Shown here: in pieces, positions 31,330 to 43,782 of the stretch
Numbering within the stretch: the stretch's first letter is position 1
Layout: each line of letters opens with the position of its first letter
NCBI GenBank assembly: GCA_026874595.1
Contig: CM049322.1
Span: 39,550,840-39,614,839 of the forward strand
Direction of reading: 5' to 3'
Length of the DNA: 64,000 nt
From: Sipunculus nudus
Taxonomy: Eukaryota; Annelida; Sipuncula; Golfingiida; Sipunculidae
Notes under the pieces: model-generated
Databases searched by the model: none
What the model was told of the DNA's origin: nothing
What the model saw: the letters and a program-made list of their open reading frames with translations, nothing else
Translations under genes and position numbers: made by a program

Positions 31330-33049
31330 CTGTTAACAGAAGGCATAATAAATATGCAATACAAAGAGGGGTGCGCACCGTTTTTTAAGGTCGTTGCATG
31401 TGTCCTCGGACAATAAAGCTAGAATATGCTGGATTTGTCGATTGAAATTAGATACATACTAAAGGTATCAACATAACATTGGCTTCAAAGGTAAGGTAAT
31501 TTTAACATGTTTATCATTTAAGATATAACACAATCAGATCTTTCTTCTCAGTATAAATGACCCCATTGGCGCTTGTGAAAGCTATCAGAAAAGAGAATAA
31601 GAAAGAAGCAGAGTCAGCCGACCCGAACACAAAACTTAGACTTCAGATGTAGTTACTGAGGCGGAGACTGCCATTCCAGAGTGGAATCAATCACCTCAGA
31701 TGTTCAAACTTCCATCCTTGCTAAGACTACTGGCCAAAGTCTTTACCACAAGGGTGCGCACTCTCCATGGGTACTAGTCATATATAGGCGGCAGGCAAAA
31801 TGTAGAATGGATAACCCTTTTGCGACTACAAAGACGTGCTGTACACGCATTAACTTCAAATTTAGCCTGAAACCGATGTGCCATGGCTGTCGGGCCTAAC
31901 AACAGGGGCTTCTTGTCTGACTATCTCAAATATTAAGTTAATAATAAAGAGATGGATCAAATAGTGAGACAAACGCTAGTAAAATATCAGATAATTAATA
32001 GTTATAAGCAAATGACCCAGAAAAGCAGTAAATTTAACCGAAATCTACACTAATAGCAATTCATGCGCCTGTGGTTAGGGTTTGTTGGCTTTATAATCTG
32101 ACACCCACAATGCCCCGGGACCTCTAAATACACCAGCGGCCGAGATATATTGCTGCGTTCGCCACCTATGGGCTTTATAGTCATCACCAGACGTCAAGCA
32201 ACCTTACGGTACCAAACAAAAGGCCCACTGACCGGATTTTAGGTTGTCATAGTAACCAAACAGACACGGCGTTATAAAATTAGTTTTATGTCACATTTGT
32301 TCAATTTTATTTTTCATTTAAAAGTTATGTACACAAGTGAAATAATGGTCTCATTTTTGCTTCCTGGATACCGTCATTGCCGTGGAGAAAGGTGAAGGTC
32401 ACCAAGTGGGACAAATGGAACTATTCGTAGTAGCCCCAGTTCGCTTATTACTAATACCACTAGGACAACGTGTCGAACGCCATTTTCCACTTGTCAAATC
32501 GTATTTACCATATTACCAAGAGGTAACAAATGCAGCATAATTTTAGGGAAGAAGGTGTTCTGTCTTTGGAAAAATTTCACTCACAGGAGCTTGATTAAAT
32601 GATCAAATGCTCTTTTGAGAATTTGTTTTAAAATATGCGACCAATACCTGTATACACTGCATCTAAGGCTTAAAATAAACTTGTTCATAATCATTCATTT
32701 CATTTACCATTTAAAGACCGTTGTCAGTTTTCTTACATCTTTACCAGTTCACCATAGAACCTTTAGCCCTCTGTTGTGTCTGGATAAACTTATTTAAAGA
32801 ACTAGAAGAAACAGCCAGCTTGTAAAAGCTCTTACAGTCAACCAGGCCGATGGCATTTTAGATACAGTAATTTAAAAGAATGACACATCGATATTTCGTG
32901 ATTACAATTTCCACTATTATTCCGAATGCTAATGAATGAATCCTCCGCCCCTTATTATTCGGCTCATATTCGCAGGTTCATTCATGCATATATAACTATA
33001 CATATCAAATATGAATTTATAAATTTTATTATAAATTATAAGTGAGCAT

Positions 33050-33230
33050 CCCTTGATGGCGTTCCTGAATCCGGATCATGTGCCGGATTCACATCAAAAT
33101 CCAATCAATTCTTCATTTGCCCATTCATGAAATGCCTTAGAAAGTTTCATGAAAATCTTTTCATGATTGATTGATTATGTTGTGAACACACACAAACATA
33201 TACACAAACGGGAATGGACGCCACCCTCCT
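33050..33230. mobile_element. Dispersed repeat fragment (partner near 46180-46260)
   Basis: GAATCCGGATCATGTGCCGG and the following AAAATCCAATCAATTCTTC match, with changes, sequence at 46195-46240. A later CACCCTCCTTGGCGAAGG is reminiscent of a repeat tail also seen near 59250 and 60500. Confidence 0.45.
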
Positions 33231-33275
33231 TGGCGAAGGCAAGTCTGCTTATACAATATACAGTTTGGGTCCCAT

Positions 33276-33511
33276 TTACGGTTGACATAAACTCTGCTTT
33301 TCACATATACCGATGGACAATGTGCTGTCCCACGCAAGATACCATTTTAAATCCGGTCTCCCAAGACAGAGATAGTCTTTTTTGATGAAGTCCGGAAGTT
33401 GCTCCATTCTACCGAAAGCCCAGTTGGTGTAGTTGAAAACCTGTCCGGTACCAACCCACTCCCATCGACCATTTCCAACATTCCTTCCTCCAGTCCATAG
33501 TGAGTGGATGT
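33276..33511 (-). CDS. C-type lectin exon, C-terminal half with stop
   Basis: Starting after ATTTCAG, the exon carries WTGGRN, WEWVGTG and the final GICEKQ. It ends in TAA at 33278-33276. Confidence 0.85.
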
Positions 33512-33945
33512 CTGAAATTTCTTAAACAAAAACAGATACTTAAGCATACCAATAAGTTGTCTTGAATAACATCACGAAAATTATAAACACGATCATATGT
33601 TAGTGGAATGTGACCAGTACATAATAGACAGTTAAAACCATACAGAGGGGTGAATGTGGCTGTTTTTGAATGCACACTAAAACCCGGATGTCAAAGGTCG
33701 TAGGCCGAAATCATGGATTTTCTGCTTATACAAACAATCCATTAAATCACCTTTCGCTCTATGAACAATGCTCCGGATTTGCTCCATTTCCTCCCTTGAT
33801 TCGATGCTGACGAGGTCCCCTCCCGTCTTCCTGCAGGAGTTTGAGGCCCTTACCCAATACTGTGGCTCTTGGAGCACCCTGTAACACGACCCTTTTTGTC
33901 CGTTGATTAACTGGAAATAGTCGGCGTACCGTTGGGGGCAGGGAA
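33276..33945 (-). CDS. C-type lectin domain gene (two exons seen)
   Basis: Minus-strand exons 33945-33751 and 33511-33276 join in phase 1 to give one C-type lectin domain. The first reads CPQRYADYF, GSCYRVL, WVRASNSCRKTGGDLVSIES. The second reads LWTGGRN, WEWVGTGQVFNYTNWAFG, DYLCLG, WYLAWDS and SIGICEKQSLC then TAA at 33276. Four canonical cysteines and the WEW/NW landmarks are present. A QPD or EPN sugar-specificity tripeptide is not, so calcium-dependent sugar binding is doubtful. Such single-domain lectins are usually secreted pattern-recognition proteins. A possible 5' exon lies upstream at 34481. It sits between transporter sequences on the same strand with no evident functional link. 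Confidence 0.85.
33751..33945 (-). CDS. C-type lectin exon, N-terminal half
   Basis: The exon is bounded by an AACAG acceptor (before 33945) and a GTGATT donor (33750). It holds the first three cysteines and GGDLVSIESREEMEQIRSIV. Confidence 0.85.
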
Positions 33946-34415
33946 CTGTTAATGAAATAAGGCAATAGCGAGAAACCGTCTAAAGCTTTACCTCAATGCA
34001 CAATACTTTATACACAATATTCACTTTTTCTTTACCATTTTTTAGTTTTCTGATATATATTTTTTTCTTTTTTCTTTAACGTTTTGCGTATCATCGAAAT
34101 ACTATGAATGGCTTTAATTCGCGGAGCTTTCAAATTCGCGAAATTTTCAAGAAAGGTTATAATCGCATTAGAAAAACCTTTGTTGAAAGACATTTCGAGT
34201 AAGAACAACCAATCAGTCATTTATACTGCATTGTTTATCTGAACTGTGCTGACAGGTATATGCATGGAACACAGGACACTCTGGAAAAGGGTGGCTTATT
34301 TACTGGGCAAAAAGGGTTTTATTATCAGCGAATATTGATATTCCTAAAAACAATTTTCCACAATTTTATTCCTTTTGCATACGTTTCTACTAACAGAATG
34401 AAATGAAGCACTTTT

Positions 34416-34417
<2 letters not shown>

Positions 34418-34451
<34 letters not shown>
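34418..34451. repeat. AT microsatellite
   Basis: A pure AT run lies just 3' of the candidate lectin exon on the minus strand. Confidence 0.95.
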
Positions 34452-34454
<3 letters not shown>

Positions 34455-34480
34455 CATATCTTTTGTAACCACTGACTTAC

Positions 34481-34690
34481 CACACTTTGGTGCTGATTTA
34501 AGCACCATGTCCAAGACAACGGCCATATTGCCTAGCAACGGAGTCACGTGGCAGCCATGTTCACAAATCCGTTGCCTTGGCGACCTCCCAGAATATTTCT
34601 CCCTATGCCTTTGGCTGCACTCGGCATGCCAGAAGAACAAAACTATTAACAAAAAAATATTTTGGTTATTGTCAGGAGGAAATATATAGC
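34481..34690 (-). CDS. Candidate 5' exon of the lectin gene
   Basis: An open minus frame contains a hydrophobic stretch NIFLLIVLFFWHAECSQ, like a signal peptide. It ends LKSAPKC plus one base at a strong GTAAGT donor (34480). Its phase 1 exit fits the lectin exon exactly. The start is uncertain because the nearest in-frame Met is at 34778. Confidence 0.4.
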
Positions 34691-35939
34691 GAGGGTGGCT
34701 ACTCGATATATAAAATGATTTTAAAGAAAGTAGAACAATATAATGAATAGTAGTCCCCGTGCAGGTCCGCATACTCATTATACCCTAAAGTTGCCATATT
34801 TATACTTATACTCTTTGGTGACGTAGCAATGATTCAGCTGATAGTATGTCTTGTACCAGATAAATTCCTCAAGTATACAGCCGATTTAAGTTATAATACT
34901 GATAAATCCGACGTGCCCTGAAACATTACCCTAAAATCATTTCTCAACTGTCAAAGATGGTCAGTATCAAATTTGAAGGTCAAGGTCGAGCTCATCGCCG
35001 AAGAGTAAAACTGCACCAGAATCGGACTCACAAGAAGGGAAAGGTTAGTAGGGCATCTGGTTGTCGAAATACACCAGTGGCGTAAGTATAGATGCAATAA
35101 GGAGGGTTATGTAGTCCATTCGAATATGTTAACAAGAATAAGTATGGGTGCTTCGTGGAAAGGACGGAATAAAATACAGTTTTTAAGCATACGCATGTGA
35201 AATGTAAACTGAAGGTGTTTCCTTTAAATATAACAAATTCTGGGTTTAAAGTTTGACAAGTGAAAAAAGTAGTCCCATACAGCTTATAAGAGGTTCGCTT
35301 TGAGGAGAAGCAACCTCTAGCGGAAAGGGATTGATTGTTGCACGGATTGTTGTTCAAAAATGAAAATTATATGGATGTATGACAATATAAAATTTAAGTA
35401 AATCATATAAAAAATAAGTTTCGGGCCACCTTGATTCACGGTAATGAAAAAACAAATGAAACTAATATTCATGATAATCTGATATGATAAAAGTTAATAA
35501 GGCACGGAAAGAATAGTTTACCTGAATGTACAAGCCGCAAGAACCATTTGCTCCGCATGCCCATTGTTCTAGTAATCAATTAGACATTTGCGTTGAAACG
35601 GTCCCTGCTAGTTTGGGTCTGTAGCTTACTAACAACAATGAGATTTAAGCGGAATATGACGTACAAGGTATTTATTGCCAATGAATTTGCTTTATAGTTG
35701 GTTGCTTGAATAAGCTTTTCATAAAATATATGCATATCAATTTTTCTGAATGCCAGATGTATGCATTCAAATGCACGTGTTATAATTTTGACTGAAGATC
35801 AATACTGGGCTTGTCGGATAAAGGCAGATAAAAAGCCTACAAGGTCTTAATAAATGACAAGGGGCATAGTCAGCGACAGATGCATTATAAACCGCTTGTC
35901 ATTTGAAAGAGCTAACTGGCAGTATTGATTAATAAATAT

Positions 35940-35985
35940 AGTTCAAAGAGGTTAAGGTCGTGGGATCGAGTCCCATTAATACCTA
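35940..35985 (+). mobile_element. Short tRNA-like B-box fragment
   Basis: GGTCGTGGGATCGAGTCCCA resembles a tRNA T-arm with a B box. No A box or acceptor stem is visible, so it is probably a SINE scrap. Confidence 0.3.
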
Positions 35986-36064
35986 ATCGGCAAAATCGAT
36001 TTAACATTCGGCATGTGGATCGTATACCCATCCAACAGAGATATATCGGAGGACATGAGAGTCC

Positions 36065-36345
36065 ACGTGTACACTCTAAGAAAAAAGGGTTGCAGGTAGA
36101 ACCTAAAATGGTTCTTCGCAGTGGAATAAGTGGGGAACCTTTAAGGGTTCTAACTGAAACCTTAAACACATGATTCTTTCCGGAACCTCCCGAGGGTTTT
36201 TTTTTTAACTTTTCAGGTTCCATCCAGAACCTGTTTAAAGGTTCCGGGAGGAACTTTTCAAGGTTCTTGACAGTGGACTGAGTAGGTAACCTTTAAAGAT
36301 TCTTTGTGGAACACTATGTATATGGTTCTTTATGGATCCTTCAGA
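36065..36345. repeat. GGTTCT/AGAACC-rich element
   Basis: Multiple direct and inverted GGTTCT and AGAACC/GGAACC motifs follow ACACTCTAAGAAAAAAGGGT. This style of low-complexity palindromic MITE is seen in many animals. No ORF is apparent. Confidence 0.5.
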
Positions 36346-36409
36346 GAAGAATTATATTAGAAAGTCCACGATGGAATATAAAAGAATTAGGAAAAATTTG
36401 TTGTTTTAA

Positions 36410-36815
36410 TATTAGCTAACTAAAATGTGGTTTGCTGATACTTGTTAAACTAAATATTGGGAAAGAAAAAGTTTTGAGAAAGACATTGTCTGTTAGTATG
36501 CTATTAGCTAAATTAAAAGTGGTTTGCTATTATTGGATTTCCTTATATTCGTGTTAATTTATTTTAAAACTCAATGTTCTGTGATGGGCGAATCCGACCA
36601 AAGGTTTCAGATATTGCCCGGTAGTTTCATATAAGTTAACTGAAAGTGGGTTGCAGATACTGGTTGCTTTCATTTGTAAATAAGAAAGAACTATTGTAGA
36701 CGTTAACCTCCACCCCTCCCACCCCCCCCCCCCCAAAAAAAAGGATTTGAGATATTATCAGATAGTTTCACGTCATCTAACTAAAATGTGGCTTGCTTAT
36801 TTTAAATTTTGGTAC

Positions 36816-36871
<56 letters not shown>

Positions 36872-37295
36872 TTCATGGGTATAATATTATTTCTAAATGA
36901 CATTTGGGTTTATTTTGATTGAGGAGGATTTTCGCGGATTCTACATTAACCTTAGTTAAAATATATGTATTTATATATACCTGTTTAAATTGAGTGTATA
37001 ATGTCAAATGAGATTCAGTTTATAATAAAATAACCTCTTCTGAAGAAATGTTTGAAAATCAATATTCAAATAAATATTATGATGATGTGGAACTTAAACA
37101 GAGAATAGCGACTTTGTAATATATAGTTCAACTTGTAATATATATAATAATGTTCCGGTACAACCGGTTAATTATTTTTCAGTAAATATCATAGTAATAA
37201 TTATACGGACCAATATCCATTTTTATAATTCCTATTCATATTTGTAGATTAATTATTATCATTATTAGGTCACATTATGTATTATTATTATTTGG

Positions 37296-37333
<38 letters not shown>

Positions 37334-37350
37334 TTTGTTTTTAGTGGTAG
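36410..37350. repeat. Diverged 0.9-kb block, copy 2 (partner 26430-27370)
   Basis: This is the second copy of the block at 26430-27370. It includes a similar poly-C tract, the same TGACAT-TTGATTGAG order and an ATT-rich end. A long AT microsatellite (36821-36870) is specific to this copy. Confidence 0.7.
36821..36870. repeat. TA microsatellite
   Basis: About 25 TA dinucleotides within block copy 2. Confidence 0.95.
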
Positions 37351-37358
37351 TAGTAGTA

Positions 37359-37444
37359 CAGTAAAATCTCGGAATTACGGCCACCAATGGAAACACTATA
37401 AAGTGATCGCATTTCCGAGGTGCTTGCCCAAGTGAGGTTTGACT
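37359..37444. mobile_element. Very short pogo/Tigger-like MITE
   Basis: CAGTAAAATCTCGGAATTAC at the left, preceded by TA, and GAGGTTTGACTA at the right form imperfect inverted ends about 86 bp apart. The ACGGCCACC motif resembles the subterminal repeats of the 22331 element. Confidence 0.45.
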
Positions 37445-39669
37445 ATCGATGATCTTACATTTAGTTAGGTAGCTTTTGAATATAATTTTAAATAACTTAT
37501 TTTTGCTGTCCACTTTAATCTGCCTAATAAGACAGGAACTTAATCCAATATGTTTCGCATGATTTTTTGTTGTTGATATTAAACGCAATGAGGAAAAAAT
37601 CACTTAAAAATTAAGTCTCAGAATAGTTGTGAAATGTGTACATTCCTATAGCCCTCATAAGGGTCTTACGTTTTACATCACTAAGTTAATCAAAGAGTAC
37701 TTGGTCTGTTTTATCAACCAATACAGCGTTTCTAAAACCAGTTAGCCGATGGTGAACTAAATATGAACAAATCATAAATCATTTTTGCCTAATGATTTAA
37801 TAAAAGCTAGGGGTCTTTGTATATTATTGCGTATTTTAAATAGTACTTCGGAGCTTCTTGAAAGTACCCCTACCTCTACGCTATCTAGTGGCTTTCTATC
37901 TCTCTGGCTGAATTACTCTAATCACATGGTAACCATACTAATACGTCTACCTAAACTTTTAGCCCTAAGTCTTCCAAGTCTGTTCAAACGTATTATTTAG
38001 AGGATTAAGTTTTGTTTTTATGTTTATATCACGTATGTATTCAATATCAATTAGTATTTTTCATGCCGTTTCTGTATAATTATTGAATTATCATACGTCT
38101 ACCATATACATCGAACTGGACTTTGGCACTATTTATAATAAGTTTAATCTTCCGAACAGACTGCCCTTAGGAAACATGTTTGAAGTATGGGTGAAGCATG
38201 TTTGTAACATGGTTGACCCCCTTTTGAAGTATGATTTAAGTGTTTCTGGTAATTTTTGCCAGTGCATAAACTGACAAGTCGGGATGGACAAAGCGAATTC
38301 ATCTTTGTGGTGGTGGTGGGGGGAGGGGGGCTTTTACTCTTTTTAAACAATAGGTCGAATTTTGCTATCTCTGCGTCCCTGCTCCATCTCTTTTGACATT
38401 AAGACGACAAGACATGAACACAGAGGGAACAAAATATCGACCTATTACTTAATAAGAGTAAGGGGCTAATCCTAACTTGTGTCATGATACAAGCCATACA
38501 CGATGAATGCACTGCAAAGATGTCCATCCTGTTGCATCGATAAACAACTGATATTCTTGACATTTAGCCACGAGGAAAAAGTTGACAAAAAAAGAATATA
38601 TATGGACAGGCAAACCAAAGTGTAAACCCGTCTCTATGGTAAGGAGACATTTCTGTAATGCGTAAAATGTGGTTATCGTCCAGTAACCGGTGTTAGCAAT
38701 CTTCGTATTCATGCAGTCAGAACTCAAAATTTACATACCGGGGGGAATTTGCAATATGCCGAGGTATTTTTCTCTTACAGAGTAGAAATGGTCCCACAGG
38801 TATTTTATAAGGCTAACGATTTTATATTGCAAATTTTGTAGAGAATAAGACTTCAAAAATGGCAAAATATTTGCATCTTAATGGAGCGTTACGGTGCGGT
38901 CCTCATTGCAAGATGTAAAAGCACACTTACGCTGGTAACGTCTGAGGGTTTAAATGATACTAGAGTTACTGTAGTGCTTCAGCATGAAACGCCAAAGAGT
39001 ATGTAAAAAATATGAAAAAAAAATCAACTGAATTGATACTTTGCTTTAACTGGTTCCTAATATTAATGAAAACTGGAAATTGGAAAAATTGAAAATTCAT
39101 CAATCCCGGCAGCATGCCGTGTCTTTATAATGTGTTTGCCTGAAGCTGAAATGGCCCGTAACTTATTTTCGCCTCAGGTGAGTTGAATTTATGACAATAT
39201 ATGGATGGAATAATTCGTGAATCATTTTTTTATCAATTATAGTTTTTAGTCGGTAAAGATTTTAGTGCAAGTCCGCTGACATGTTGAAGTGGTGATACCC
39301 TTTGGTATTTCATAGCGAACCATAGCACATGTGAAATCGCCAAAAGATAGAATCTATTTTACCATGTTTAAATGAATACCCCTTATTTTAGCTTCACGTA
39401 CTCTTTTCACTATATTAGTACTGCTTTTATGAAAATAGATAACTTTATACTAAGTGAGCAAAATATGTATACACTCAGATTATTTTTTTTTATTAATGAT
39501 TTAAAATCTATATCTTATTATTCGTATATTACACTTACCTGCAATCCATACCTAGTACTCCGCAGCTGCATGTCTAACATATTTTCTGACCATAACAACA
39601 AGAAAAACTATGTATCATTATATTTAAATCTTTTTGTTAAGTCATTAAAGAGAAGGGAAAAATTAAAGG

Positions 39670-39815
39670 TTTTGCCAATGAGTGCAATCCAGGAGTGCAG
39701 TGGGTCATTTGGATTCTTTTTATTCCTTGCCTTCTCTAAAATCCATTTCGGGTTTTCACTGTTTCCTACATTGTCTTGTGCATATTTTGCTGCAGGGTAC
39801 CTCTCTCTTGTGACA
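39670..39815 (-). repeat. Dispersed repeat with coding-like minus frame, copy 1
   Basis: On the minus strand the sequence reads ERYPAAKYAQDN, WILEKARNKKNPNDPLHSW and IALIGK. A similar peptide is encoded on the plus strand at 62692-62840. I do not recognise the protein family. Confidence 0.5.
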
Positions 39816-40027
39816 TAATTGTGCCTCGTTAGCCAGCTTGTTTCGTCAATAAAAAAAATACAGGTACATGGTTTTAAAAAATATGATATATTTTTCGTAA
39901 AAATTTCTTCGGTGTTTGCGGTCTTGAAACAGAAATATTATTTTTTTTAGTCGGTGATAAGGCTAAAGTATGTTCAGTCATCCAGAAGTTATAACAGTTA
40001 TTTCAGGCATTAGAGTGCACAACCTTT

Positions 40028-40165
40028 GAAATTAAGAAACCAGCTGCCATTAGGAGGTGCTTTGGAAACGTGTTTCTATCGCCGATATATCCCACAATAC
40101 ATCTGGCACAAAGGTCTACGGTCCCAATGACAGACAGCATTATTGGAGTTTGACTGATATTTTCA
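40028..40165 (-). pseudogene. 138-bp duplicated fragment of the transporter exon
   Basis: The fragment is identical to 42220-42357 over 138 bp except for one T/C difference at 40058/42250, with no indels. It contains only a TM7-8 piece of the transporter frame and abuts unrelated sequence at both ends. It is too short to be a gene. Confidence 0.95.
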
Positions 40166-41441
40166 AATTGAAATTCAAATTTAAAAAATTAAAATCTGTA
40201 TCATTTGTCAAGGTTTCCCTCCTTTATACATTCAGTGTTCAAGCACCACCAGCTTTGAATTTGAATGAATAAAGCACTGAGTACGACTTTGTCACAAAAT
40301 ATACTTATCTTTTACTGTTCACTCTTGGAATATAATCAAACTATAATATGCTAGTATCCGGCAAAATCAGGCGAGTTTACGTTATCACTAAAATAAACAT
40401 GGTAGTATGTTTTTAAAAGGAACAACAATCGTGCTTCAGCAAATATTTGAAGATTATAATAGGCGAGATAAGACTTGTATATACATGGTGTTCATTACAG
40501 CAGTAAGTATACAGATGCAATAAGGTTTAAACCGATTAAAACTAGTTTATAACAGCCGGGAATCTTTGAGAGATCTTTAATACATTTGTATTTTTACGAT
40601 CGTTCAACTAAACGGTTTTTAACGAACTCCTGTATACTAATATATTCAATAATTGATTCACATAGCAAACGATTTTCTTCATTTATATTGACTTGAATTT
40701 TATATTGATTAAAATAATGTCTATATATGACCGTGAATTTTGTCCAGGGTATACAGGTCCACCGTGCACTGCAATACACCTGAAGCGATTCGCAGGGAGA
40801 AAACTCTGACTGAGAGATACACACACACACGTGTCTTTAAGGTTGCACTAAATGTAACACAACTATTTTAAAGCCATTTTGATATATTATCTTTTCTCTA
40901 CTAGTTGGCCAGATATTATATTTTTTCCATTTGTAATTGTATGTCTATGACCAACTTGAGTACTTGACTCAGAAGGTATGAGCAAATAAAAGAACAAGTC
41001 AATAATTTTTAGTTACTATTTTAGGTGACCTAAACATTATCAACATTAAATGGACAGTTCCAACATCTGTCTAGAAAATATACTTGGGTGTTCCTTTTCT
41101 GATCCGTAAGGTTCCAGTAAGAGCCAGGGCTATATCTGGGACTATTTTCTCTGGGTTATTTTGATTAATTTTCGTTCCTGTATAGAATCATGTTCTCCAC
41201 AGCACCATGAGGAGTCCGAATGTTAGCATGATCTGTTCATTGGAAATCGACAACACTCGGAAATAATTTTGTACCCATGTCATGCTAAAACAAATAATGT
41301 TTTTTGCCTTAAACAGAAACAAAGACGTGCTGTCTTTCGAATTATTGTATTATGGTTTTGCCTTCCTGTGGCGTGTAATGGTAAATTCATCCCGCTTGGA
41401 TTTCAAATATCAAAATATTCATTTTCCGAGGACTGATTTTC

Positions 41442-41596
41442 CTAGTTTAACCCTTTCGGTTCTATGTTGTACACTTTTCTGGTGTCTCGGACAAAGACCA
41501 ACTGTTGTACAACTGCGATTAAAGCATTGAATATATTTGCTCCGCCAACCAGCAGAAATCCAAGAGAATATGACCGTGTGGTTTCTTTGATAAAAC
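41442..41596 (-). CDS. Transporter terminal exon, TM12
   Basis: After TTTTTTCAG the frame reads GFIKETTRSYSLGFLLVGGA and NIFNALIAVVQQLVFVRDT, ending KGLN then TAG at 41442-41444. A split Gly codon joins it to the main exon. Confidence 0.9.
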
Positions 41597-43782
41597 CTGA
41601 AAAAATAACTAGACTAGATGAAACCTTTTTGGTTAAGCTGATGTACACATAATTGTCAAAGGCTATGGACTGATCATTGTTTTGAGTATAGCTGTTTTGC
41701 AGGAAGACCAGAAGGAAATAAAAAGACCTTTCCGCTTTCATTATCGACGCCGCCACACTTTCTCTGGAATGGATGAAGGGCCTCGGTGGGGAGGCTGATA
41801 CAAAATTTTGACACCGGAAGCCAACCGGTAGTCCTTTCAGTCATTTTTTTTAAATTTTTCTTCGTATGTGGGACCGTTTTAAATCCATTTCAAGTATTCA
41901 TGGAAGAATTTTAAAAAATTCTGATTATGTACGGTCTCATTGATCAACCGACGTGTAAAATAGGCTCATTTTTAATTAAACAGTATCCTCCATGTAGCTT
42001 ATATACTTACCAAATATTAGTGGGTGGAAACTGTTTGATATTCCATAACAAACGGTGTATATTCCCATCCCTGTGCCCACGTTCTCCGTGCCGAGAATTT
42101 CAACAATCAGGGGTCCAGCTAGTACTAAAAAGTTACCACAAGATATTCCAAAGATAACGCTGTATACCACAAAATATGTGTATGACCGGAATACCGGAAG
42201 CAAGATGGTGGCCGTACCAGAAATTAAGAAACCAGCTGCCATTAGGAGGCGCTTTGGAAACGTGTTTCTATCGCCGATATATCCCACAATACATCTGGCA
42301 CAAAGGTCTACGGTCCCAATGACAGACAGCATTATTGGAGTTTGACTGATATTTTCATCGGATGCATAAGCAGGTAGGTAGGCTAAAGGGCCGTACACAC
42401 AAACGACCCCAAAAAGCCATTGCATTACAAGCAAGAAAAACTGAACTTTAAACAGAGTTTTCAAGAGCCTTTTTGTTTTTCCTTTTCCGGAAACCCCATT
42501 GACTTTACAGTCGTTTGATGTGTTTCCAACCCGATCATCAATCTGGACAACAGAGACGGTGATTCTCTCGTTTTGTCGTCTCGCTGATATGGCTTCTTGA
42601 CCTGCAATATCTAACTCATACTCTTGCGTTGGCTTACTTGTGCCTAGTTTTAAAGAATAGGACGTAGTCTCTTTCCTGTATGCGTTCTTAATCATCATTT
42701 GTAAATTCTTTCCTTCATATTCCTTCCTGCGCTTCAGTTCAGCTGGTCTAAGCAGGGCCCCGCCAACTGATATGTTTAACAAGAGCCCTGCACAGATAAA
42801 AAATAGCCCTCTGACGGAATACTTGTCGATCAAGGCGCGGAAAAGGAGAGGAAAGAATAATGACCCGAAACTACCCCCGGCAGTGGCTATCCCGTTTGCA
42901 AGTCCTCGCCACCTCGAGAAATATAGATTCACCATCCGAAACCAATAGACATAACAAACTCCATCGCAGCATCCTGTTAGACCCACAAATATACGTATTA
43001 TATAATATATGTAGACATATATAATTACGTGACATAAGCTACATAATATGTCAACTCATGACCTATTCAAATTGGTCTAACTTTACTTTTATATGTCGCA
43101 TGGTTAATTGACAGGGGACGAATAAGTGGATAATTACAAATAAAGGCGCGTACGCTAAAACAAATTGCATAAAAGAAAATAGAAACTACGATAATAAAAT
43201 GTTTAATTGAAAATGAATACACCATTGAATGCATAAACGTCTACAATTGTTGCAACTTAAATAAACAAACAACAACAACAACAAAAATATAAAGTATTCA
43301 ATCTTAGACTGTCATTGTTTCAAGCTATCTATATATGTAAACGCATTCTCCATACCAGTACTAATACTATAGGCGACAATGATGATCGTGAGATTGGGGG
43401 CAAAGGCTGCTCCAAGAAACCCGAGACTTGCTATGACACCAGAGGGTACCACCACCAAGCGAGCGGTCACGTGATCACTAAGTACGCCGGAGATTAAACC
43501 TGAGAAAGATGAATAAGAACTGAGACAATCACAATCACAGCGACAATGCGGACTAAATAAGTATTTCCATACAACGAGTGAAATTTCATAGAATCGATTC
43601 ATCATATCATAGACAATTCCTTTCTCTCTCTATGTTACCTAATACAGTGGCGATTATTGCTGACACAGTCAAAATTAGGCTGGTCCTTACAGAGCCCTCC
43701 TGGAACAGATCTAATAGTTCTACATAAATCAGGCCGAACGACCTCATCGTCCCGTTTGTAATCGCATAGGATAATGCAATGC
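41442..43782 (-). CDS. Monocarboxylate-transporter-like MFS protein (SLC16 family; exon 1 not found)
   Basis: Four minus-strand exons, 43782-43639, 43499-43356, 42973-42011 and 41596-41442, join in phase 1 throughout to give about 468 residues. The TM5 signature region YFSRWRGLANGIATAGGSFG, the paired GYIGDRNTFPKR loop and the large polar central loop are typical of SLC16. These plasma-membrane carriers usually exchange lactate, pyruvate or related solutes with protons; the substrate here is unknown. The N-terminal exon with the family's DGGWGW motif was not found between 43783 and the hAT element. The gene may begin further away or be 5'-truncated. All four exons are free of stops, unlike the neighbouring relic at 27.5-31.3 kb. 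Confidence 0.85.
42011..42973 (-). CDS. Transporter main exon, TM4 to TM11
   Basis: A 963-nt open exon starts with CCDGVCYVYW (TM4) after CTAACAG. It carries TM5-6, a loop of about 100 polar residues, TM7 (FFLLVMQWLFGVVCVYGPLA) and ends NSFHPLIF plus one base at GTAAGT. It is the clearest coding exon of the window. Confidence 0.95.
43356..43499 (-). CDS. Transporter exon, TM3/TM4 region (144 nt)
   Basis: The frame reads GLISGVLSDHVTARLVVVPS, GVIASLGFLGAAFAP and LTIIIVAYSIST plus one base. Acceptor TTTCTCAG, donor GTATGG. It is the same length as the preceding exon by coincidence or constraint. Confidence 0.85.
43639..43782 (-). CDS. Transporter exon, TM1/TM2 region (144 nt)
   Basis: The frame reads GIALSYAITNGTMRSFGLIY, VELLDLFQEG and VRTSLILTVSAIIATVL plus one base. 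Acceptor TTTTCAG, donor GTAACA. The long ORF seen in another frame here is a shadow. Confidence 0.85.

Noticed and set aside
34344-34778. 144-codon minus ORF taken as one gene
   Set aside because: Its C-terminal half runs through an AT microsatellite (IYIYIY). Only the part before the GTAAGT donor at 34480 is considered.
35940-35985. Functional tRNA gene
   Set aside because: Only a T-arm-like segment is present; there is no acceptor stem or A box.
39372-39818. 148-codon plus ORF
   Set aside because: It has no domain and AT-rich codon use. The similarity with 62637-62837 is better explained by the coding-like frame on the other strand.
42055-42345. 96-codon plus ORF
   Set aside because: It is antisense to the well-supported transporter exon.
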